A DNA stretch of 50,390 bases from Burkholderiales bacterium (GTDB taxonomy: Bacteria > Pseudomonadota > Gammaproteobacteria > Burkholderiales > Burkholderiaceae_C). Position 1 is the first letter of the stretch. Each line of letters opens with the position of its first letter. The stretch spans positions 1 through 50,390 of the forward strand of contig JACPYV010000051.1 of the NCBI GenBank assembly GCA_016195825.1, in the 5' to 3' direction. A program made the translations under genes and the position numbers. Below are positions 8,254-15,446 of the stretch, in pieces. A model generated the notes under the pieces. It was not told the DNA's origin. It made no database searches and was given only the letters and a program-made list of their open reading frames with translations.

Positions 8254-9836
8254 CCACGCTTCGCTCCTTGCGCCGCCGCCAGCTTCTGGCCGCCGCCGCC
8301 CTGCCCCTGATGAGCACCGCCTCGTTCGCCGCCACACCGCAGCGCCGCATCGTGCTGGACCTGGCGCAGGCCAGGCAGCCGCTGGACCGCTTCTTCGATC
8401 ACTGCGTCGGCGCCGACTACCCCGGCACGCTCTACCGCGAGGACTCGCTGGCACAGCTGAAGACGGCCGTGGACGAGCTGGGCTTTCGCTACCTGCGCTT
8501 CCACGCCATCTTCCACGACGTGCTCAAGACCGTCACGCGCGACGCGAACGGGCAGCTGGTGTTCGACTTCACCGGCATCAACAAGCTCTACGACGCGCTG
8601 CTGGCCCGCCGCATCAAGCCCTTCGTCGAGCTGGGCTTCACACCGCTGGCGCTGAAGACGTCGGACAACAAGATCTTCTACTGGGCCGGCAACACCTCCC
8701 ACCCCGAGCTAGACGGCTGGGTCGCGCTGATCGACGCCTTCATCCGCCACCTGCTGCAGCGCTACGGCGCGGCCGAGGTGCGCAGCTGGTACTTCGAGGT
8801 CTGGAACGAGCCCAACCTCGACGGTTTCTGGGAAGGTGCCGACCAGGCTGCCTACTTCGACCTCTACACGCGCACGGCCAAGACCATCAAGACCATCGAT
8901 GCGCAGCTGCGCGTCGGCGGCCCGTCGACGGCCGGTGCGGCCTGGGTGCCGGAGTTCCTGGCGCACGCCAAGGCCACCAGCTCGCCGGTGGACTTCATCA
9001 CCACCCACACCTACGGCGTCGACAACGGCTTTCTCGACGAGTTCGGCAAGGAAGACCTCAAGCTCTCGCCGTCGCCGGATGCGATCGTGGGTGACGTGCG
9101 CCGCGTTCGCAAGGAGATCGAAGCCTCGCACCTGCCCGGCCTGCCGCTGTTCTTCACCGAGTGGAGCACCAGCTACAACCCGCGCGACCTGGTGCACGAC
9201 AGCTACATGGGCGCAGCCTATGTGCTGACCAAACTCAAGCAGACCCAGGGACTGGCCCAGCACATGAGCTACTGGGTCTACAGCGATCTGTTCGAGGAGC
9301 CCGGCCCGCCGGATGCCCCTTTTCACGGCGGCTTTGGCCTGATGACCCGCGAGGGCGTGCGCAAGCCCGTCTGGTTTGCCTACAAGTACCTGGCAGCGCT
9401 GCGAGGCCGTGAAGTCCCCAGTGAGGACGCCTTCACTTGGGCCGCGGCGGACGGCCAGAACGTCCAGGTCCTGGTCTGGGACTGGCGCAACACCGAGCAG
9501 AAGGTCAGCAACCGCAGCTTCTTCGGCAAGCCGCGGCCGGCACGCGACGTGGGCACCACCACTGTCGAGTTGCATCACCTGCCGCCTGGCCGCTACCGGC
9601 TCACGCAGCGGCGCACCGGCTGGGAAGTCAACGACGCCCACACCGCGTACCTGAAGATGGGATCGCCCAAGAACCTCGATACCAAACAGCTGGCCGAGCT
9701 GCAGGGCCTGACGACTGACAAGCCCGAGTTGCAGCGCGAGCTGCGCGTGGGCGCCAGCGGCTCGGTCACCGTGACGCTGAAACTGCGCAGTCACGATGTC
9801 GTGCTGCTGAGCCTGCAGAGGCAGGTGGGCGCATGA
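8250..9836 (+). CDS. GH39 family beta-xylosidase, exported
   Basis: 528 residues from GTG 8250; the longer open frame upstream only shadows GH43. The N-terminus LRSLRRRQLLAAAALPL followed by ASFA|ATP is a Tat-like signal (Arg 8-10). The GH39 TIM barrel shows the acid/base E187 in EVWNEPNLDGFW and the nucleophile E304 in LFFTEWSTSYNPRD, plus DFITTHTYGVDNG and a C-terminal beta-domain (DWRNTEQKVSNRSFF). The family retains configuration and typically releases xylose from xylo-oligosaccharides; some members have other specificities. The translational overlaps with the GH43 before it and the GH5 after it (ATGA at 9833-9836) indicate one coupled message. Confidence 0.92.
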   Translation: MTTLRSLRRRQLLAAAALPLMSTASFAATPQRRIVLDLAQARQPLDRFFDHCVGADYPGTLYREDSLAQLKTAVDELGFRYLRFHAIFHDVLKTVTRDANGQLVFDFTGINKLYDALLARRIKPFVELGFTPLALKTSDNKIFYWAGNTSHPELDGWVALIDAFIRHLLQRYGAAEVRSWYFEVWNEPNLDGFWEGADQAAYFDLYTRTAKTIKTIDAQLRVGGPSTAGAAWVPEFLAHAKATSSPVDFITTHTYGVDNGFLDEFGKEDLKLSPSPDAIVGDVRRVRKEIEASHLPGLPLFFTEWSTSYNPRDLVHDSYMGAAYVLTKLKQTQGLAQHMSYWVYSDLFEEPGPPDAPFHGGFGLMTREGVRKPVWFAYKYLAALRGREVPSEDAFTWAAADGQNVQVLVWDWRNTEQKVSNRSFFGKPRPARDVGTTTVELHHLPPGRYRLTQRRTGWEVNDAHTAYLKMGSPKNLDTKQLAELQGLTTDKPELQRELRVGASGSVTVTLKLRSHDVVLLSLQRQVGA

Positions 9837-11011
9837 AGCGCCGCGACGCGCTCCTCGCACTGCTGCCGTTGGCGGGCTGCGGCGGTGGCGGGGCCTCGGC
9901 TGCGTCGGCGGATCCGGCCGCAGCCGCACCTGCCGCACCCGCTGCGCCCACATCACCGCCTGCCACGAATGGCATGCGCGACCTGACCAGCCTGCAGCTC
10001 AGCCAACAAATGGGTGCCGGCTGGAACCTTGGCAACTCGCTGGAAGCCATTGGCGGCGAGACTGCCTGGGGCAACCCGGCAACGGCGCAGGCGCTGATGA
10101 CGGCTGTCAAGGCTGCTGGCTTCAAGACCGTGCGCATCCCGGTGTCCTGGAAGCAATACGCCGATGCCAACGACAACATTGCCACGACCTGGCTGTCCCG
10201 CGTGGCGCAGGTGGTGGACTACGCCCGCAACGCGGGCCTCCATGCCCTCGTCAACATCCACTGGGATGGCGGCTGGATGCAGCCGACGCTGGCCGCCCAG
10301 CCCGTGGCAAACGCCCGCATCACCAAGTTTTGGACGCAGATCGCCAACCATTTCAAGGGCTACGACGACATGCTGCTGTTCGCCGGCACCAACGAGGTCA
10401 TGGTGGAGGGCGACTACGGCACGCCCAAGGCTGAATACGTCGACGTGCAGAACGGCTTCAACCAGGCCTTCGTCGCGGCCGTGCGCGCCACCGGCGGCAA
10501 CAACGCGGTGCGTCACCTGGTCGTGCAGGGCTTCAACACCAACATCGACCACACGGTGAACTTCGCCGTCATGCCCACCGACACGGCGGCCAACCGCCTG
10601 ATGATGGAGGTGCATTACTACGACCCCTACGACTTCACCCTCAACGACAAGAGCGCGATCTGGCAGTGGGGCGCCGGTGCCACCGACGCCAAGGCCACCC
10701 AGACCTGGGCCAACGAGGCCTACACCGACGCCCAGTTCCAGAAGATGAAGGCCAGGTTCGTCGACAAAGGCGTGCCGGTCATCCTGGGCGAGTTCGGCGC
10801 CATCCGCCGCACCGAGTACACCGGTGCCGAGGCCTACCGGGTGGCCTGGAACCGCTACGTGTCCCGCTCTGCCTGGGCGCACGGCATGGTGCCCGTCTAC
10901 TGGGACGCCGGCGCCGCACGTGACAACCACAGCATGGGCCTGTTCGACCGCGCCACCGGCGAGCAGGTCTACCCCGTCCTCATCCAGGCACTCGTGGACG
11001 GCGCCAGGTAA
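9833..11011 (+). CDS. GH5 family endo-glucanase, probable GH5_4-like (xyloglucanase/cellulase), lipoprotein
   Basis: 392 residues. A lipobox (LPLAGC, acylated Cys16) is followed by a low-complexity Gly/Ala/Pro linker (17-45), so the enzyme should be anchored in an outer or inner membrane leaflet. The barrel begins with MGAGWNLGNSLEA, then VRIPVSW, NIHWDGGW, acid/base E188 in LFAGTNEVM, VHYYDPYDF and nucleophile E320 in VILGEFGAIRR. WNLGNSLEA and NIHWDGGW are typical of GH5_4, many of which are endo-xyloglucanases or broad beta-1,4-glucanases. It is the last gene of the operon. Its TAA (11009-11011) directly abuts the stop of the convergent gene, leaving no intergenic terminator. Subfamily is inferred from motifs only. 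Confidence 0.92.
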   Translation: MKRRDALLALLPLAGCGGGGASAASADPAAAAPAAPAAPTSPPATNGMRDLTSLQLSQQMGAGWNLGNSLEAIGGETAWGNPATAQALMTAVKAAGFKTVRIPVSWKQYADANDNIATTWLSRVAQVVDYARNAGLHALVNIHWDGGWMQPTLAAQPVANARITKFWTQIANHFKGYDDMLLFAGTNEVMVEGDYGTPKAEYVDVQNGFNQAFVAAVRATGGNNAVRHLVVQGFNTNIDHTVNFAVMPTDTAANRLMMEVHYYDPYDFTLNDKSAIWQWGAGATDAKATQTWANEAYTDAQFQKMKARFVDKGVPVILGEFGAIRRTEYTGAEAYRVAWNRYVSRSAWAHGMVPVYWDAGAARDNHSMGLFDRATGEQVYPVLIQALVDGAR

Positions 11012-11497
11012 TCAGGCCTCAGGCAGGCGCCGGAAGTCCATCACCCAGTTGGTCTCCCAGTTCAGGCCGCCATCTGCCGAGAAGGCCTGCTGCCAGCACG
11101 CGCTGACCGGGGTGACGTCGGTCCAGCGGTAGCGGACGCGGACGGGCTGGCCGCGCAACTCGTCGTCGCACTGGAATTCGCCGATGCCATCGGCAAAGCC
11201 GCCAACCACAGGTGGATCCAGCCGGTGCGGGTGTCGACCGTCCACCCACCAGATCGCCCACTGGCCCGTGGCAGGATCGAAGGTGCGCATGGACAGGGCC
11301 CGGTACGGCCCCGTGGGCAGCTCCAGCACGTTGTCATCAATGTTGCCCAGGCCGTCCAGCAGCGGCCACATGCGGCAGCGCCCCTCGAAAGCCTCCCAGT
11401 CCGTGCAGCCGAGCAGTCGCTCCTTCAGGCGGCGGTGGCTGACCTGCCAATGGCCGATCAGGAAGTCGAAGTCTTGCGGTGTGGATTGAAGCGTCAT
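11012..11497 (-). CDS. DUF1579-like protein
   Basis: 161 residues from ATG 11497 (MTLQSTPQDFDFLIGHWQV). The opening FDFLIGHWQVSHRR, the LLDGLGNIDDNV segment, TFDPATGQWAIWWVDGR and the closing FSADGGLNWETNWVMDF are typical of DUF1579-like small beta-barrel (calycin-like) proteins that are often cytoplasmic and of unknown function. There is no signal peptide. It lies 7 bases after the NIPSNAP-like gene on the same strand, so the two are probably co-transcribed. Its stop abuts the stop of the convergent GH5 gene. Confidence 0.75.
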   Translation of the reverse strand: MTLQSTPQDFDFLIGHWQVSHRRLKERLLGCTDWEAFEGRCRMWPLLDGLGNIDDNVLELPTGPYRALSMRTFDPATGQWAIWWVDGRHPHRLDPPVVGGFADGIGEFQCDDELRGQPVRVRYRWTDVTPVSACWQQAFSADGGLNWETNWVMDFRRLPEA

Positions 11498-11504
11498 GGC
11501 AATC

Positions 11505-12224
11505 TCAGGCGTGAAGGGCGGAGCGGGCGGTGGGCAGCAAGCGCAGGGCCTGCGTCGGCCGCAGCAGCCAGGGCCGTGCGACGGCCTCGACGCGGCTCTG
11601 CCAATCGGCACCGCCGCTGGCCTCGTCGAACAGCGCCAGGCCCACGAGCACGGCCTCGCCCTCGCGCACGGGCAGGCGCGGGAAGTTGTTGGCTGCGGCC
11701 TCGGTGACGTACCAGGCCTGCAGATGGTCGTCCGCCGCAGCGGCCCCGGTGATCTCCCGGCAGCGGCCCAGCAGATCGGCATGGGCCGGCTGTACCAGGT
11801 GCATCACCAGCACGCGCAGCAGCCCGCCGGCGGCGCCTTCGCCGCGGGCCTGCGCCGGCAGCGCCGCGCCGGGCCAGGCCGGGCGCAGCAGCAGCACGTC
11901 GTCCGAGTCGACCATGGTCGCGTTGGCCGCGTCCCGGTGCTGGGCCCAGACCGGCCCGCCATAGAAGGCCGCCAACGCCGCCCCCCGGGCGGGCATGTCC
12001 GTAAAGCCGCGCAGCCAAACAAAACGGTCCGCATCGTCCAGGTCACGGAACTGGCCGAGCACGCGGATGCCCAAGGCCTCCTGGCTGTCGACGAATTCGC
12101 GGTCGAAGAGCTGGATCAGCGCGTCGCGCCGACCCGGGTGCAGGGTGTACTGGCGCAGCTCGACAACGCCGCATTCGGGCGCGCCGGGTGCGACGGGCGC
12201 CGGGTCAAGGAGAGTCACAGACAT
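11505..12224 (-). CDS. NIPSNAP-family protein
   Basis: 239 residues from ATG 12224 (MSVTLLDP). In-frame upstream starts (ATG 12272, TTG 12281) would add 16-19 residues of no recognisable family content. VVELRQYTLHPGRRDALIQLFDREFVDSQE is the characteristic opening of a NIPSNAP (ferredoxin-like dimeric alpha/beta barrel) domain. A second, more divergent copy probably covers about residues 135-225 (LRVLVMHLVQPAHADLLGR). Function in bacteria is not established. There is no export signal. It heads a two-gene unit with the DUF1579-like gene. Confidence 0.8.
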   Translation of the reverse strand: MSVTLLDPAPVAPGAPECGVVELRQYTLHPGRRDALIQLFDREFVDSQEALGIRVLGQFRDLDDADRFVWLRGFTDMPARGAALAAFYGGPVWAQHRDAANATMVDSDDVLLLRPAWPGAALPAQARGEGAAGGLLRVLVMHLVQPAHADLLGRCREITGAAAADDHLQAWYVTEAAANNFPRLPVREGEAVLVGLALFDEASGGADWQSRVEAVARPWLLRPTQALRLLPTARSALHA

Positions 12225-12469
12225 GGTGGGGACGTCCAGGAAGTTCAACGTCCGCGCAGTCTGCGCCGCCATACCTGTCAAGGCATGGCATGTTTTTTTA
12301 CGTCAGGCGAAGCCTGCCATCGGCAGCGTCCGGCTGCGCTTGAGCGCGTCTTGGCAACGCGCATCGTGTGCCACCTGACCCACGGATGCCACGCCACCCG
12401 CCCGGCCGTCAGCACCGGGTGACGACCCATGCAGTGTGATGGGAAGCCGGGCCTGAACGGCCCGGCGGC
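12225..12469. other. 245-base intergenic stretch between the NIPSNAP-like and H-NS-like genes
   Basis: This should hold the - strand promoter of the NIPSNAP-like unit and the 3' end of the H-NS-like transcript. On the - strand a TTGACA hexamer lies at 12281-12276, but no convincing -10 follows 16-18 bases on, so no promoter is called. A run of seven T on the + strand (12293-12299) is the only AT-rich spot. No open frame with family similarity was seen. Confidence 0.5.
12446..12466 (-). terminator. GC-rich hairpin 3' of the H-NS-like gene
   Basis: A perfect 8-bp stem, GCCGGGCC (12446-12453) and GGCCCGGC (12459-12466), with a TGAAC loop lies 3 bases past the stop of the H-NS-like gene. On the - strand it is followed only by TTCCC, so the U-tract is poor. 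Position and stem strength suggest a terminator or a 3'-end stabilising hairpin. Confidence 0.5.
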
Positions 12470-12826
12470 CTATTTGGCGATCAGCAGGTCTTCGGCCTGC
12501 TTGCCCGCGGCCAGCGCGTCCTTGAACCAGTTGGGCCGCTTGCCCACGCCCGACCAGGTGCGGCCGGCGCCATCGCTGTACTTGGCGACGCCCACCGGTT
12601 TCTTGGTCGCTGCCTTGCGGCCTCGCCCGGCCGGCTTGGCGGCAGCAGGCTTGCGGGTCGACCGGGCCGGCGAAGCGCCGAACAAGTCGCTCTCGGTGAT
12701 GCCGTAATGGGCAATCGCCTCCTTGATCCGGGCCAACACATCGGCTTTTTCGCGCGAGCGCAAGGTGTCCGCCTGTTTCTGCAATTGCTCGATCTGCTTG
12801 AGCAGCCCCTGCAAGGTCTTCGCCAT
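12470..12826 (-). CDS. H-NS family nucleoid-associated protein
   Basis: 118 residues, typical of the short betaproteobacterial H-NS type. Residues about 1-50 form a coiled-coil oligomerisation region (LLKQIEQLQKQADTLRSREK). A Lys/Ala/Pro-rich linker (about 55-80) leads to the C-terminal DNA-binding motif YSDGAGRTWSGVGKRPNWF, where the family core is TWSGRGRxPxW. It binds curved or AT-rich DNA and silences transcription. A good Shine-Dalgarno (AGGAGA, 12837-12832) supports ATG 12826. It stands alone between the subtilase and the NIPSNAP-like unit, so its targets cannot be read from context. Confidence 0.9.
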   Translation of the reverse strand: MAKTLQGLLKQIEQLQKQADTLRSREKADVLARIKEAIAHYGITESDLFGASPARSTRKPAAAKPAGRGRKAATKKPVGVAKYSDGAGRTWSGVGKRPNWFKDALAAGKQAEDLLIAK

Positions 12827-12852
12827 TCCAGTCTCCTACGACAGCGTCTTTC

Positions 12853-12865
12853 GAATGCCGCATTC
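12853..12865. repeat. Perfect 13-base palindrome upstream of the H-NS-like gene
   Basis: GAATGC-C-GCATTC lies 27-39 bases before the H-NS-like start codon, in its untranslated leader or promoter. GAATG/CATTC words recur in the following 100 bases, including the hairpin at 12922-12940. It could be an operator or an RNA structure; no regulator can be named. Confidence 0.4.
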
Positions 12866-12895
12866 AAGCACGGAACGCGCATTGACCAGACCGTA

Positions 12896-14881
12896 TCAGG
12901 GGAGTGGAAACCCATTCAAGCCATTCGGCGAAACCGAATGAGCGAGTGAATGAGTTCTGAATGGTGCGGCTATCAGACGAGCCGTCGATCCAACGCCGCC
13001 ATGCCAGCGATCAGAACCGGCGCCGCGGCCGCAACGCGACAGCCGCGCCGAGCAGGCCCAGCAGCAGACGCCTGAGGCCGCGCCACCGCCGCCACCGGAG
13101 GCAGGCGCGGGAGCCGGTGCGGGAGATGGTGCGGGCGCCGGGGTCGGCGCAGGAGTGGGTGCAGGTGTGGGTGCGGGCGTTGGGGCCGGCACCGGGATCG
13201 CGGTGCTGCCCTGGACCACACCGCAGCGTGAGAGGTTGGTGCTCTGCAGGCCCAGTGACGAGCGCGCGGGCGCTGCGTAGGTGGCGGGCGTCAGCGCGTA
13301 CTTGACGGCCTCGGCCGCGTCCAGCAGGCCGGCACCACCGGTCGTGCCCTGCAGCGTGCAGCGGTTCTTGTTCAGCGACGTGCAGTAACCCAGTGCATAG
13401 GCCGTCACATGGGGCCGCGCGCTGGCCTTCAGCCCGGCCTCGACCTGGGCCAGCGTCAACGCCGGGTTGATGGACCACATCAGGGCCGCCGCACCCGCCA
13501 CCTGTGGCGCCGCGAAGCTGGTACCGCTGACGGCACCATAGCCGGCCGTCGCCGGCCCGGTCGTGCCGGTGTTGATGGTCGACACGATGCCGGCGTCGGC
13601 CAGTTCGGTGTCGCAGGTGGAGCCGTTGTTGGCATCGCCACCGGGCACGGCCAGCTGCACCTCGGCGCCGAAGTTGGCGTAGATGGCCTTGAAGCCCTGG
13701 CGGTTGGTTGCCGTCACGCCGAAGACGCCGGCGCAGTTCGCCGGCCGGCCCACGGCGCCGCGCTGGTTGCCCGCGGCAGCGACGATCAGCACGCCCAGGT
13801 TGCGCAGCTCGGTGATCGCATCGCCGTACAACCGCGCGGCGGCGGCCACGTTGGCATCCGGGTCGGTCACGCTGCAGGACGCGCCCGTTACGCCGGCAAA
13901 GCCGATGACGAGGATACGCGCCGGGTTGGGGTTGGCCGGCACGCCCGTCACGGCCAAGCCCGCGGCCCAGCGCATGCCGTCGACCATGTCGGCCACCGTC
14001 GCGCCGCCGCATTTGCCGGCCACGCGCACCGGCAGGATGCGCGCGTTCCAGTTGATGCCGGCCACGCCGCCGGCGTTGTTCGTCACGGCGCCGAGCTGGC
14101 CGGCCACCAGCGTGCCGTGCCAGCTGCTGGTCGGGTTGACGATGCAACCGTCCCACAACGCGGTGTTGCCGTTGAACTCGGCCTGGGTCAAAGCGTCGCC
14201 GGGGTCGTTGGCACCGGCGCTGCGGCCCGTGCCGCCGTTGTTCGCGTACTCGGGCTTGCTGACGAAGTTGTAGCCCGGCAGCAGGTTGGGTGCCAGGTCG
14301 CCGTGCGAGGTGATGCCCGAGTCCAGCACCGCAATGACCGGTGCGGCCGAACCCTTGGTTGTGTCCCAGGCCTTGGTGAAGTTGGCGGCGGCAGCGTTGC
14401 TCGCATCGTTCTGGTCATCCAGCCACCACTGGCTGGAATTGGCATCGCTGGCGTTGCGAAACAGCGGGTCGTTGGGCACGGCGGCGCGCTGCTCGCGCAG
14501 GTCGAGCATGGCATGCGCCACGCGGGCGTCGGCACGGAGCCGCTCCAGCCCTGCGGCCGTGCTGGTGCCGCCCGCCGCCTGCAGCCGCCACCAGCCCGAG
14601 CCAAGCGGGCGGTCAGCCGTCAACGCCAGGCCGGTATCGGCCAGCACGCGGCGCAGCAAGGCCTCCTGCTGCGCCTCGTTGCGGCCGTCATCCGCGAGCT
14701 TGACGATCAGCGTCGTCGAACCAGAGGTCACGACCGTCACAGGCTGCAGGCGCAAGGCCAGGCCGGCGGCCGACAAGGCCACGGTGGCCACCGTCGCGGC
14801 GGCGACGAACTGGTTGACACGGAAGCCACGCGAGGCAGGCCTCGGCGCGGGGGTCAGGGCGGGCAGGTTCGGTTTCATCAC
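12896..14881 (-). CDS. S8 family serine peptidase (subtilase), C-terminus probably frameshifted
   Basis: 661 residues as read, starting GTG 14881 or ATG 14878. An N-terminal hydrophobic segment (about 24-45) acts as signal or anchor. A propeptide-like region (about 55-130) precedes the catalytic domain, with D187 (VLDSGI), H255 (SSWHGTLVAG), oxyanion N372 (AAAGN) and S455 (VSGTSFAAPQVAG) all intact. A Pro-Ala/Thr repeat stalk leads into Ser-Gly5. After that the frame becomes Cys/Arg-rich junk (GVCCWACSARLSRCG) and runs through intergenic DNA to 12896. One frame over, the DNA encodes a hydrophobic helix and Arg cluster ending at 13011, the expected GlyGly-CTERM anchor. One lost base near 13079-13084 explains this. 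Such proteases are known type II secretion substrates, and a T2SS-like operon starts next door on the other strand. Confidence 0.85.
   Translation of the reverse strand: MMKPNLPALTPAPRPASRGFRVNQFVAAATVATVALSAAGLALRLQPVTVVTSGSTTLIVKLADDGRNEAQQEALLRRVLADTGLALTADRPLGSGWWRLQAAGGTSTAAGLERLRADARVAHAMLDLREQRAAVPNDPLFRNASDANSSQWWLDDQNDASNAAAANFTKAWDTTKGSAAPVIAVLDSGITSHGDLAPNLLPGYNFVSKPEYANNGGTGRSAGANDPGDALTQAEFNGNTALWDGCIVNPTSSWHGTLVAGQLGAVTNNAGGVAGINWNARILPVRVAGKCGGATVADMVDGMRWAAGLAVTGVPANPNPARILVIGFAGVTGASCSVTDPDANVAAAARLYGDAITELRNLGVLIVAAAGNQRGAVGRPANCAGVFGVTATNRQGFKAIYANFGAEVQLAVPGGDANNGSTCDTELADAGIVSTINTGTTGPATAGYGAVSGTSFAAPQVAGAAALMWSINPALTLAQVEAGLKASARPHVTAYALGYCTSLNKNRCTLQGTTGGAGLLDAAEAVKYALTPATYAAPARSSLGLQSTNLSRCGVVQGSTAIPVPAPTPAPTPAPTPAPTPAPAPSPAPAPAPASGGGGGAASGVCCWACSARLSRCGRGAGSDRWHGGVGSTARLIAAPFRTHSLAHSVSPNGLNGFPLP
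12922..12940. terminator. Hairpin between the subtilase's expected end and the H-NS-like gene
   Basis: CATTCGG (12922-12928) and CCGAATG (12934-12940) form a 7-bp stem with a CGAAA loop. It lies inside the frameshifted extension of the subtilase but outside its expected end at 13011, as a 3' hairpin would. There is no U-tract on either strand, so terminator function is uncertain. Confidence 0.35.
13011..13082 (-). other. Out-of-frame GlyGly-CTERM-like tail of the subtilase
   Basis: Read one frame off the subtilase, the 24 codons here give RGLRR, then LLLGLLGAAVAL, then RPRRRF and a TGA at 13013-13011. A Gly-rich tract, a short hydrophobic helix and a terminal Arg cluster form the layout of the GlyGly-CTERM sorting signal cleaved by rhombosortase. 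The Gly5 tract is in the main frame at 13096-13082. Restoring one G in the GGTGGCGCGG tract would fuse the two. Confidence 0.7.
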
Positions 14882-14927
14882 GCCCCCACGTTAGGCGGCT
14901 GAGGTGAAGAGGCCATGACATGAACCT

Positions 14928-14993
14928 AACGGCTCATGCGGACTGTCATCGATCCGTCTTTCACGGCACGGTCACCGCGGCTTCCTAAGCTGC
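14928..14993 (+). promoter_or_regulatory. Shared split motif upstream of gspG (copy A)
   Basis: ACGGCTCATGC (14930-14940), a 27-base spacer, then CACGGTCA (14968-14975) and GCTTCCTA (14980-14987). The same blocks in the same order occur upstream of the epsA-like gene (copy B, spacer 19). The 3' end lies about 28 bases before the gspG ATG, in the space divergent to the subtilase gene. A regulator site plus core promoter is the simplest reading. The sigma factor is not identifiable. Confidence 0.5.
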
Positions 14994-15015
14994 GCCGCCC
15001 TGACCTGTTCGGACC

Positions 15016-15441
15016 ATGACCCCATCTTCCCGCCTTCATCACCGCCGCGGCTTCACGCTGCTGGAGCTGCTCGTCGTCATGGTCATCATCGGCCTGCTGG
15101 CAGGCTATGTGGGCCCCAAGTTCTTCGGCCAGATCGGCAAGAGCGAGGTCAAGGCGGCCAAGGCGCAGATCGACGCGCTGCAAAAGTCGCTGGACCAGTA
15201 CCGGCTGGACGTGGGTCGCTACCCCAGCACCGAGCAAGGATTGGCCGTGCTGGTCGCCAAGCCGGCCGACGAGCCCAAGTGGGCCGGGCCCTACCTGGCC
15301 AAGGCGCTGCCCAAAGACCCCTGGGGCCACGACTACCAGTACCGCTCGCCGGGTGAACACGGCGAGTACGACCTGCTGAGCTTTGGCAAGGACGGCCGCC
15401 CCGGCGGTGAGGGCGAAGACGCCGACCTCGTCTCCTGGTGA
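15016..15441 (+). CDS. gspG: GspG-like major pseudopilin of a type II-like secretion system
   Basis: 141 residues. Type III prepilin signal: RRG|FTLLELLVVMVIIG, with cleavage expected after Gly12 and the conserved Glu5 of the mature protein at E17. GspG hallmarks follow: KAAKAQIDALQKSLDQYRLD, GRYPSTEQGLAVLV, ALPKDPWGHDYQYRSPGEHGEYDLLS and the closing GADL/W-like end (EDADLVSW). It should be the main subunit of the periplasmic pseudopilus. It is the first gene of the operon. Its stop overlaps the GTG upstream of gspF. No prepilin peptidase is encoded in the window, so GspO/PilD must be elsewhere. Confidence 0.95.
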   Translation: MTPSSRLHHRRGFTLLELLVVMVIIGLLAGYVGPKFFGQIGKSEVKAAKAQIDALQKSLDQYRLDVGRYPSTEQGLAVLVAKPADEPKWAGPYLAKALPKDPWGHDYQYRSPGEHGEYDLLSFGKDGRPGGEGEDADLVSW

Positions 15442-15446
15442 TCGCG

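Noticed and set aside
12241..12281. TTG 12281 or ATG 12272 as start of the NIPSNAP-like protein
   Set aside because: The added residues have no family match, and the domain begins shortly after ATG 12224. Neither upstream start has a clear ribosome site; the choice remains moderately uncertain.
14952..14990. Possible sigma-54 promoter (GGCACG-N4-CCGC) before gspG
   Set aside because: GG-N10-GC is present in copy A of the shared motif, but the equivalent place in copy B (before epsA) has CGCACG and no GC at the right distance, and the -12 box is CCGC rather than TTGC.
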